This document shows, piece by piece, positions 1 through 5,843 of a DNA stretch of 12,938 nt. The position numbers and the translations under genes are program-made. The notes below the pieces were generated by a model. It ran no database searches, was not told where the DNA came from, and was given only the letters and a program-made list of their open reading frames with translations. Position 1 is the first letter of the stretch, and each line of letters opens with the position of its first letter. This stretch comes from Caldisericota bacterium (lineage in GTDB: Bacteria; Caldisericota; Caldisericia; Cryosericales; Cryosericaceae): the NCBI GenBank assembly GCA_026390195.1, contig JAPLGK010000129.1, positions 1 through 12,938 of the forward strand, in the 5' to 3' direction.

Positions 1-270
1 GACTGCCGCAAGGTAGAGATCGATGCCCAGCTGATCACCGAGATACCCCAGGAGCGCTGCAACAAGACTGTTGATCAGGAAACCCGAAAAGAATACTGTT
101 GCGTCGAAGGTGTCCTTCAGATAGCCCTTGATGCCGCCGAGAATAGAATCCATACCAGCCAGAAGAGCCAACCCCACGTACTTGGAATAGACGGCGGGGA
201 TGTGCACGGGGCGAAGAATCCCGATGATGATACCAAGCACAAGTCCGCACACTGTCACGAAGCCAACCAT
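1..270 (-). CDS. sbp: Small basic protein family (DUF1290/Sbp), 5' part only
   Basis: The minus-strand frame opens with ATG at 270 and stays open for 90 codons to the window edge, so the 3' end is missing. Family members are usually about 110 to 120 residues, so roughly three quarters is present. The product is very hydrophobic, with membrane segments near residues 1-19, 32-50 and 60-88. It carries the family-typical stretches IPAVYSKYVGLALLAGMDSI and DTFDATVFFSGFLINSLVAA. Sbp proteins are small integral membrane proteins of unknown biochemical role, found next to DUF881 genes and ftsA-ftsZ in Gram-positive-type clusters. The gene lies 19 bases after the second DUF881 gene. A strong GGGAGG sits just after that gene's stop, but its 13-base spacing to the ATG is long. 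The identification rests on sequence character and on its exact B. subtilis-like position. Confidence 0.87.
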   Translation of the reverse strand, partial: MVGFVTVCGLVLGIIIGILRPVHIPAVYSKYVGLALLAGMDSILGGIKGYLKDTFDATVFFSGFLINSLVAALLGYLGDQLGIDLYLAAV

Positions 271-289
271 AGATATCCGTTTTCCTCCC

Positions 290-961
290 CTAGTCACTGA
301 TTCTAAGCAGGTTGACGTTTTGAACTATAGCACCAATGCGCCTCAGATTCAACAAGTCGAGCACGCCTCCGGGAATCTGCAGCCCCTTGGACATGTTCTC
401 TGTATCGCCGATCGCGTCTACGACCAGCGGCATCTGCGTCACCTTTCCATCCACGCGAACGTTGAGACCCGCCCTGTAGACTGAACTCGAGTCGGTCAGG
501 CGTATGCCATTCAACGATATGACTTCGGCTCCCGACGCCCACAGATCATTCAGAAGGAGCAGCAGATCCTCATCGGCCAGCATGGATGGCGAGGCCCCTG
601 ATGATTGCTCTCGTATCGTGATCCGGAGGCCAGGACCCGCCAGCGGGACGGCCCCGGCTCTCTGTCTCAACGCGGTGGCTTCGTGCTGCAACTGGCGCAC
701 TTGCGCGGCCGTGTCATCAGAAAAACGAAGATACTGTACAACTTTCTGCGATACGTCGGTCTCCTCGACGAGGAGGTCCTGTTTGCGCTGCTGGAGGTCT
801 CTGATGACACGAATGAGGTCCTTCGGGTCCTGACTCTGATAGGTCTGCTTCATCTCGCGTACGACGCGCGCCTGCCCGGGGAGGAAGAACCCGACGAAGA
901 AACTGATAAGGAAGAAAATCAGTGTTGTCGACTGCCAGGGCGACCGTCCGGTGCTCTTCAT
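290..961 (-). CDS. DUF881 membrane protein, second of a tandem pair (YlxX position)
   Basis: The protein has 223 residues. It has a short basic cytoplasmic N-terminus, one membrane helix at about residues 11-28, a coiled-coil-like stretch rich in Gln, Glu and Arg (about 47-103), and a C-terminal DUF881 domain from about 108. The typical DUF881 signatures are GPGLRITIRE (109-118) followed by DLLLLLNDLWASGAEVISLNGIRLT (132-156). The domain is predicted to lie outside the membrane. No enzymatic function is known for the family; in B. subtilis the equivalents are ylxW and ylxX, between divIB and sbp. The ATG at 961 overlaps the TGA of the previous DUF881 gene (ATGA), with no strong Shine-Dalgarno site, so coupled translation is likely. 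It is clearly diverged from its neighbour, so the pair is an old duplication, not a recent one. Confidence 0.88.
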   Translation of the reverse strand: MKSTGRSPWQSTTLIFFLISFFVGFFLPGQARVVREMKQTYQSQDPKDLIRVIRDLQQRKQDLLVEETDVSQKVVQYLRFSDDTAAQVRQLQHEATALRQRAGAVPLAGPGLRITIREQSSGASPSMLADEDLLLLLNDLWASGAEVISLNGIRLTDSSSVYRAGLNVRVDGKVTQMPLVVDAIGDTENMSKGLQIPGGVLDLLNLRRIGAIVQNVNLLRISD

Positions 962-1692
962 TGCGCACTCACTGCGTACTTGAACGCAGCATTGTCCAGC
1001 GAGGCTGGGACAGTCAATGACGTTTTCTTCTCAAGCGAGCACGTGATCTTGAACTGATCGCGGTACGTCTCCAGTACCCGGAAAAAAACATCTTGAGAAA
1101 TGCTGTCGGCGAGCATCTCGGGGTTCCCCAGCGCAGTGATAACGTAGGGTGGCGACATCCTGCTCGAATTCACGAGAATGATGGGTCCAGCACAGATGAT
1201 AGGGCTGTTTCCAAGAACGCGCTGGTCGTTGATCGCAATCGCCGTGGCGCCGTATCTCCGCATGAGATTCACGATGCTGCGGAGGTAACCGTCGTGGATG
1301 ACGAAGTAGTTCGGATCATCGGACAGTGTCGGGGCTCGAGAACTATCACTTAACGTCACGATAACACCGGAACCCGTCGCCTCGGCCAGCCCCGCTTTTG
1401 CCCTCAACTCTCCTAGCTCCTGCGTGAGAACGCGCACCTCGTCGCTGGTGGCAGCGCCCTTGCTCTCAAGCTCTCCCAGCTGTGCCCGAAGATCGATAAT
1501 CCGCTGAGCGGCACTATCATTCTCCTTTTCGAGTCCCTTCATGATTTCGACCAACTCGACATTTTGGGCAGGAACGACGTAGGCGTTGTTCACGGTGGGC
1601 TCGAACTGGACAGCCAGAAGGTATCCGAATCCGGCAACCATGACAAACAGCGCAGTAAGGAAAACGCCACCGCTTCTTCCACGCGTGATCAT
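958..1692 (-). CDS. DUF881 membrane protein, first of a tandem pair (YlxW position)
   Basis: The protein has 244 residues. A membrane helix lies at about residues 10-29 after a basic start (MITRGR), a predicted coiled coil at about 43-100, and the DUF881 domain at about 105-243. Family motifs visible are GSGVIVTLSD (107-116), the IVNLMRRYGATAIAINDQRV stretch (140-159) and GPIILVN (169-175). As with its downstream neighbour, the expected topology is a single-pass anchor with an extracytoplasmic coil and domain. Function is not known; the constant association with ftsQ/divIB, sbp and ftsA-ftsZ suggests a role in division or envelope assembly, which is inference. The start ATG overlaps the ftsQ stop as ATGA, and a short GGGG lies a few bases upstream. 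The coil and domain are easily separated from the second copy by sequence, so the two probably have distinct roles. Confidence 0.9.
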   Translation of the reverse strand: MITRGRSGGVFLTALFVMVAGFGYLLAVQFEPTVNNAYVVPAQNVELVEIMKGLEKENDSAAQRIIDLRAQLGELESKGAATSDEVRVLTQELGELRAKAGLAEATGSGVIVTLSDSSRAPTLSDDPNYFVIHDGYLRSIVNLMRRYGATAIAINDQRVLGNSPIICAGPIILVNSSRMSPPYVITALGNPEMLADSISQDVFFRVLETYRDQFKITCSLEKKTSLTVPASLDNAAFKYAVSAQ

Positions 1693-2363
1693 GGGGTCCC
1701 CGGGATGACGGCCTGGCCGTCGAACCGCAGGTCGATGGTTACTTCCTTCCCCTTGAATGCAGGCATGCCAAGGACCGCAATCCCTCGCTCGATCTTCGAG
1801 ACTCCGTTCGCGCTGTCACCAAGGATAAGCGTCTTGCCGTCTTTCAACCGTACAGCAAGTCCCATCGACGAGGACAGTGATATGCCCATGATGGCCAGCT
1901 GGTCCCGATGCTGCATCAACTGGCAGCACAGCGGTGCATACTCGAGGGAGGCGGACAGAAAAGCCGGGGATGCAGATGGGAACCCGCTTACGTCAACTGC
2001 ATTCCAGGACTTCGATGCCTCCGTCACAGCATAGGCTCTCCCCGTCTGCAGGAACACGGCAGCTAGCTTGCTCCCTTGCCTGATCACCACATCAGGGTCA
2101 GCTATGTCCACACCGACCGTGGCATTCCAAGGTCGCTCCCGCTTGATAGTCACGTCAGAAACGGGGAGTCCCTCCAGCCTGTCAACGACCGAAGTCCTGT
2201 TGAGGAGCATGAGAAGACCCTGAGACCGACTATGCCAGACCTGGTCCACGACAGCAGCTTCCCAGGAGTCTGCCTGCACGCGTACACGAGTGGGTGGTAC
2301 CGTGAACCAGTAGACCAACACTACCGCCAAAGCAACCAGACCCATGCGCCACAGGAGCTTCAT
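1689..2363 (-). CDS. ftsQ: Cell division protein FtsQ/DivIB, divergent
   Basis: The protein has 224 residues, short for the family. One membrane helix (about 6-22) is followed by a POTRA-like region (about 26-92) containing LEGLPVSDVTIKRERPWNATVGVDI (63-87), the usual 'lp-V..v.v.r..P..v.v.v' pattern. The beta domain follows, ending with GLAVRLKDGKTLILGD (168-183), a Lys-Ile pair (SKIERGIAVL, 189-198) and VTIDLRFDGQAVI (208-220). FtsQ/DivIB forms a bitopic complex with FtsL and the FtsB/DivIC-type partner and helps recruit and activate FtsW-FtsI. The location after murB and before DUF881 genes matches divIB of B. subtilis. The start is the first ATG after an in-frame TGA a few codons upstream. 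There is no purine-rich ribosome site at normal spacing, and the leader can fold. Sequence similarity alone would be weak; position makes the call firm. Confidence 0.85.
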   Translation of the reverse strand: MKLLWRMGLVALAVVLVYWFTVPPTRVRVQADSWEAAVVDQVWHSRSQGLLMLLNRTSVVDRLEGLPVSDVTIKRERPWNATVGVDIADPDVVIRQGSKLAAVFLQTGRAYAVTEASKSWNAVDVSGFPSASPAFLSASLEYAPLCCQLMQHRDQLAIMGISLSSSMGLAVRLKDGKTLILGDSANGVSKIERGIAVLGMPAFKGKEVTIDLRFDGQAVIPGTP

Positions 2364-2366
2364 AAA

Positions 2367-2439
2367 CGGAGGAACTCATCCTCGACACTCACGCACTGCC
2401 TCCTACGAGAAGTCACCGAGCAGCCTGATCTCGGGTGAC
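2367..2439 (-). promoter_or_regulatory. Structured murB-ftsQ junction (two potential hairpins)
   Basis: The first hairpin pairs 2439-2430 with 2420-2412: arms GTCACCCGAG and CTCGGTGAC, nine pairs with one bulge and a nine-base loop, inside the last codons of murB. The second lies in the 39-base gap: GAGGA (2383-2379) pairs with TCCTC (2373-2369) around a five-base loop, just before the ftsQ ATG. The GGAGG after the murB stop could pair instead with CCTCC at 2372-2368. Either fold removes purine-rich sequence from the ftsQ leader. No T-run follows, so it is not an intrinsic terminator. It may tune ftsQ translation or protect an mRNA end. Confidence 0.4.
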
Positions 2440-3314
2440 AGGCGCACGTTGAAGCGTGCATAGACTCTCTGCACAACGATGTCCATAAGGCGCGCGACAT
2501 CAAGTGCGGTCGCCCCTCCCAGATTGACGATGAAGTTTGCATGCTTGACCGACACCTGCGCCTGCCCCACCTGGAGACCCTTGCACCCGGCTTCCTCTAT
2601 CAACTTGCCGGCATAGGTCGTTGGAGGATTCGTGAAGATACTTCCCGCGTTCGGAAGCTCCCACGATTGCTTGGCATGCTTTTCGGATCGGATACGTGCG
2701 GCTGTCGACCGGATTGTTGCTCCATCACCAGCCTCGAGGTCAAATGCAGCGCCCAGAATGATGGCCCCGCTCTCTTGAAACTCGCTATAACGGTAGTCAA
2801 AATCGACGTCTTCATGCTTCTTCAGGAGATACTCGAGGTTGCGATCAAGAACTTCGACATACGCCAGGTGAGTGCTTATCGCCTGAGAGAACGACCCTGC
2901 GTTCATGTAGACGGCCCCTCCGACAGTACCGGGTATGCTGACAAGATACTCCAGTCCAGACAGGTCCTGACGTATGGCGAAGTCCAGCAGGGAGGACAGT
3001 GGCATCGGGGCACGAGCAAGCACCAGTCCTCTCTCCATCAACGGCTGCAGCGAGGTCTCCATGAGCCTCACGACCAGGCCTTCGACACCACGATCGGACA
3101 CAAGAACATTCGTTCCGTTGCCAAGAACCGTCGTCGGCACCTTGAGACCTCTGGCAGCACGCAGTGCGCAAACCAGGTCCTCCTCACCACATGGCGTGTA
3201 GAGGTACTCGGCCGGACCGCCGATACGAAACGACGTATAGGACGAGAGCGGCTCCTTCGTCAGGACCCGTTGCTCGACGCGACGTCTGAACTTGTCTATG
3301 ACCGAATTCACCAT
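2403..3314 (-). CDS. murB: UDP-N-acetylenolpyruvoylglucosamine reductase MurB (type II-like)
   Basis: MurB reduces UDP-GlcNAc-enolpyruvate to UDP-MurNAc with NADPH and FAD in the cytoplasm. The 303-residue product shows the FAD-binding pattern SYTSFRIGGPAEY (25-37), VLGNGTNVLVSDRG (63-76) and the GLEYLVSIPGTVGGAVYMNAG stretch (120-140). The likely active-site residues are Arg175 (DYRYSEF), the Ser225 proton donor (NAGSIFTNP) and Glu295 (SPEIRLLG). The length fits the shorter type II enzymes. The start chosen is ATG at 3314, which overlaps the murC stop as TGATG and has AGGAG at 3323-3327, 8 bases upstream. An upstream in-frame start at 3398 would add 28 residues lying wholly inside murC, unlike any MurB N-terminus. 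A 39-base gap, the longest in the window, separates it from ftsQ. Confidence 0.96.
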   Translation of the reverse strand: MVNSVIDKFRRRVEQRVLTKEPLSSYTSFRIGGPAEYLYTPCGEEDLVCALRAARGLKVPTTVLGNGTNVLVSDRGVEGLVVRLMETSLQPLMERGLVLARAPMPLSSLLDFAIRQDLSGLEYLVSIPGTVGGAVYMNAGSFSQAISTHLAYVEVLDRNLEYLLKKHEDVDFDYRYSEFQESGAIILGAAFDLEAGDGATIRSTAARIRSEKHAKQSWELPNAGSIFTNPPTTYAGKLIEEAGCKGLQVGQAQVSVKHANFIVNLGGATALDVARLMDIVVQRVYARFNVRLSPEIRLLGDFS

Positions 3315-4783
3315 CAGTCGTTCTCCTGCCCTATGCGTCCCTCGAGGGACCCAGCAGTTTGACATTGTACCGTATTGCCGCTCGTCAGCAAGCCACAAAA
3401 CCGCAGACCAAGCTTGTTCACGTCACCAGGGCCCATAAACAGTACCACGTCGCCCGGGCTGGCCGCCACCCGCAAGTCGTCGAGCATCTGGTCCACGGGC
3501 ATCTGGGGTGCCAATGAGTCACCCACTGCTGTTTTCACGCTCTCTCGAAGCCTCTCATTCAGCTCTTCCGGACGCTCCGCCGTCTCTCCAGCCGGGAAGA
3601 TGTCGAGTAGCACGATCCGCGAGACTCCGGCCAGTGCCGGTCCATACTCCTCGAGGCACATGCTCACACGGGAGAAACGGTGCGGCTGGAGCACGAGGCT
3701 AAGTGGGCTTCCGGGATATCGTACCGAGACAGCCTGCAGGGTCGCTCTGATCTCCGTGGGGTGATCGGCATGGTCTGAGAGGACGACCGTTCCGTCATGG
3801 TCTGCCAGGAGCTGCATCCGCCGCTCCATTCCGGGGAAACCTTCCAGAACATGGAGTGTGTCTGGAAGAGCGGCCCCGACTGCCTCGCACGCCAGGCAAG
3901 CCGCAACAGCGTTGAGATAGCTCTTCTCGTCTCCTCGTTTCATGACAAACGGTTGCTCCCTGCCTTCTCTGGCAACCGTTGCCGTGTTGCTCCGGAAATG
4001 GTAGCCCACCTGCACTTGATTTGACGCCTCCTGCCCATACAGGACGTGGCGTGGCAGAGCCTGCACGATCCTGGCTACTTCCCTGTCGTCGCCACAGCCA
4101 ACAATCAGGCCGCCTCGCTCAGCGCACTGCTGGGAGAAACGCGCGAATGCGCCGACAAGGTTGGACAGCTTGCCTCCGTAAGCCCCCAAGTGGTCGTTGT
4201 CGATGTTCGTTACTACAGCTGCGTCTGGATGGAACTTCAGGAACGATCCGTCCGATTCATCAGTCTCCAGAACCATGATCGGGCGTCCCTGAATCTGCTT
4301 TCGCTGCGTCCCTTCAGAGGGAAAGGCCCCGTCAAATCCTGCGATATGCCCTCCCACACAGATGGTTGGAACAAAGCCCTGTGTTGCCAGCGCGTATCCA
4401 ATCATTCCCGACGTCGTGGTCTTGCCGTGCGTGCCAGAAACGGCTATCAGGAAATACCGTGATGCCACGGCAGACAAGACGTCTGTTCGGTGGAGAACGG
4501 CCGCCCCGATCCCGCTTGCAGCCACGAGCACGACGTTGTCCGGGCGAATTGCGGACGACCGAACAAGAACTTCGTCATGACGAAGTTCGCCGATTACTTC
4601 AGTTTCGGACATCACCCGTATACCCAGCGAGGCTAACCGTTCAGCCTCAGGACCGTCATTCGCGATGTCTGAACCCCGCACATCCATTCCGATGCTGCGC
4701 AGCAACATGGCCAGTGAACTCATCCCTGCGCCGCAGATGCCAACGAGAAGAAACGGTGTTCCAGGTTGCAGGAGCTCAATCAT
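3314..4783 (-). CDS. murC: UDP-N-acetylmuramate--L-alanine ligase MurC, with altered motifs
   Basis: MurC adds L-Ala to UDP-MurNAc using ATP, the first stem-peptide step. The 489-residue product has the N-terminal nucleotide-binding GICGAGMSSLAMLL (15-28), the P-loop GTHGKTTTS (117-125, Lys121), ETDESDGSFL (173-182), NIDNDHLGAYGG (193-204) and QPHRFSRV (366-373). The three-domain order and length are normal. Two usually conserved sites are not. The family's GRHNxxNA segment reads DEKSYLNA (285-292), so the first Asn is Ser288. The DDYxHHPTE segment reads SDHADHPTE (336-344), with Tyr replaced by His and the first His by Asp. The frame is intact and base use is like its neighbours, so error or decay is unlikely. 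The start overlaps murG by 8 bases with GAGGAG 7 bases upstream. murC is not at this site in B. subtilis. It is the only MurC visible here; an Mpl-like enzyme is less likely. Confidence 0.93.
   Translation of the reverse strand: MIELLQPGTPFLLVGICGAGMSSLAMLLRSIGMDVRGSDIANDGPEAERLASLGIRVMSETEVIGELRHDEVLVRSSAIRPDNVVLVAASGIGAAVLHRTDVLSAVASRYFLIAVSGTHGKTTTSGMIGYALATQGFVPTICVGGHIAGFDGAFPSEGTQRKQIQGRPIMVLETDESDGSFLKFHPDAAVVTNIDNDHLGAYGGKLSNLVGAFARFSQQCAERGGLIVGCGDDREVARIVQALPRHVLYGQEASNQVQVGYHFRSNTATVAREGREQPFVMKRGDEKSYLNAVAACLACEAVGAALPDTLHVLEGFPGMERRMQLLADHDGTVVLSDHADHPTEIRATLQAVSVRYPGSPLSLVLQPHRFSRVSMCLEEYGPALAGVSRIVLLDIFPAGETAERPEELNERLRESVKTAVGDSLAPQMPVDQMLDDLRVAASPGDVVLFMGPGDVNKLGLRFCGLLTSGNTVQCQTAGSLEGRIGQEND
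3323..3327 (-). promoter_or_regulatory. Shine-Dalgarno site that fixes the murB start
   Basis: AGGAG lies 8 bases before the murB ATG (3314-3312), which overlaps the murC TGA. It favours this start over the in-frame upstream start at 3398, whose extra 28 residues lie wholly inside murC. Confidence 0.8.
3841..3868. repeat. Imperfect 11-bp inverted repeat inside murC
   Basis: The arm CTTCCAGAACA (3841-3851) pairs with TGTGTCTGGAAG (3857-3868) through eleven base pairs with one bulged base and a five-base loop. It lies just outside the MurC motif region GMERRMQ (318-324). Confidence 0.55.
3948..3980. repeat. 9-bp perfect inverted repeat inside murC
   Basis: Arms AACGGTTGC (3948-3956) and GCAACCGTT (3972-3980) are separated by fifteen bases, about 80 bases from the imperfect repeat at 3841-3868. 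On its own this could be chance. Confidence 0.45.
4567..4588. repeat. Perfect 22-bp palindrome inside murC
   Basis: The half-site GAACTTCGTCA (4567-4577) is followed directly by its exact reverse complement to 4588. It encodes part of residues 66-72 of MurC (the LRHDEV region), outside the catalytic motifs. It could form a cruciform or RNA hairpin, or bind a dimeric protein; none is shown. Confidence 0.8.
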
Positions 4784-5843
4784 GTGAGCACTCCTCTTCG
4801 ATGGTGCGCACTATGGCCTCCGCAGCATCACTCCCAAAAATGCTGGAAGCAGGAATGGCCGGGCCTGTTTCGTCGTCAAGCGCCTTCTCCACGATGGACA
4901 GGTACCCGTCGAACTGCAGTGACTCCTGCTCAATGCGTATGCCGAGGCTAAGGCTCTCGAGATATGTCGCGTTCCTGGACTGGTGCCGGCCAACGGCAAA
5001 TGGATAAGGAATAACGACGGCATAGATGCCTCCGACAGCAAGCTCGGTAAGCGCAAGTGCACCGCCTCTCGTCACCGCCACACGAGTCTGCTCGTAGAGT
5101 CGCTCCATATGCTCCTCATAGGGGACGACGGCAGGATCGACGTGTCGCAGAGACAACCCATCCACTGCATCATGAATCCTCGCATAGTCCTCAGTTCCAG
5201 TCACCACGGTGACTGGAACTTCGCGGCCCCTGCTGTCCAGCTCCCGGATTGTCCGCAGGAACAGTTCGTTGACGAAACTGGCTCCGCCACTACCCCCTAC
5301 AAACAGCAACCCCCGTCGAAGGGGCCTGCTGGACCGGCACTCCATCAGTGCCGCGTAGACCTTGCGTCGCAGAGGGTTTCCAGTGACGGTGAACCGTGGA
5401 CCGGAGACCCCTTCGACGGGAAACCCCAGGAACACGTGCCGCGCACGGCGGGAGAACAGTCGATTCGCCCTCCCCATGACGGCATTCTGTTCCAGAAGGT
5501 ACACAGGAACCCCACTCATCTGTGCAGCAACGATTCCCGGCACCGATACGTATCCCCCGGTACCAATGAAAGCATCCGCATGGACGTCCGTCATGACTCG
5601 GTGGGCCGCCCTCACTCCGCCACGAGTGGCACGTGCAAGGCGCCACACTGATCTGGGGGTATACAGAAGCGGGGCAGAACGGACAGTCTTGACGTCAAGT
5701 CCCTGAGAGAGGAAAACGCGTTCTTCCATACTGTCGGATCGCGCCAGCATGGTGACGGTTCCCCTGTCCGACAAACGCTCGGCAATTGCGACTGCGGGGT
5801 AGATATGCCCCCCTGTTCCCCCTCCAGCGATGATGTAGTGCAT
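4776..5843 (-). CDS. murG: UDP-GlcNAc:lipid I GlcNAc transferase MurG
   Basis: MurG is a peripheral membrane GT-B glycosyltransferase that adds GlcNAc to lipid I, making lipid II on the inner face of the membrane. The 355-residue product has the N-terminal glycine-rich loop GGGTGGHIYPA (7-17, His13), GTGGYVSVP (94-102), TGNP (154-157), the second loop GGSGGAS (183-189) and the UDP-GlcNAc region TRGGALALTELAVGG (258-272) followed by PYPFAVGRHQSRNA (279-292). One family motif is modified: the usual HEQN is LEQN (117-120). The start ATG overlaps the ftsW stop as TGATG and is preceded by GGAGG 7 bases upstream, a strong site. A 13-base-pair inverted repeat lies inside the coding region at 5193-5220. 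The gene sits between ftsW and murC, as the pathway would suggest. Confidence 0.97.
   Translation of the reverse strand: MHYIIAGGGTGGHIYPAVAIAERLSDRGTVTMLARSDSMEERVFLSQGLDVKTVRSAPLLYTPRSVWRLARATRGGVRAAHRVMTDVHADAFIGTGGYVSVPGIVAAQMSGVPVYLLEQNAVMGRANRLFSRRARHVFLGFPVEGVSGPRFTVTGNPLRRKVYAALMECRSSRPLRRGLLFVGGSGGASFVNELFLRTIRELDSRGREVPVTVVTGTEDYARIHDAVDGLSLRHVDPAVVPYEEHMERLYEQTRVAVTRGGALALTELAVGGIYAVVIPYPFAVGRHQSRNATYLESLSLGIRIEQESLQFDGYLSIVEKALDDETGPAIPASSIFGSDAAEAIVRTIEEECSHD
5193..5220. repeat. 13-bp perfect inverted repeat inside murG
   Basis: The arm AGTTCCAGTCACC (5193-5205) and its exact reverse complement (5208-5220) are separated by two bases. It encodes MurG residues VPVTVVTGT (209-217). 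In RNA it would make a very stable stem with a tight loop in mid-gene. Confidence 0.8.

Noticed and set aside
185..201. Short plus-strand and alternative-frame frames across the window
   Set aside because: All overlap well-supported minus-strand genes and give low-complexity translations with no recognisable domain.
2412..2439. Intrinsic terminator at the end of murB
   Set aside because: The stem is imperfect, lies within the coding sequence and is not followed by a T-run; ftsQ follows within 40 bases.
3337..3350. A 14-bp perfect palindrome near the 3' end of murC
   Set aside because: About one palindrome of this length is expected by chance in a window of this size.
3315..3398. An extended MurB start adding 28 residues
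   Set aside because: The added part lies wholly inside murC, resembles no MurB N-terminus, and the ATG at 3314 has a good ribosome site and the usual stop-start overlap.
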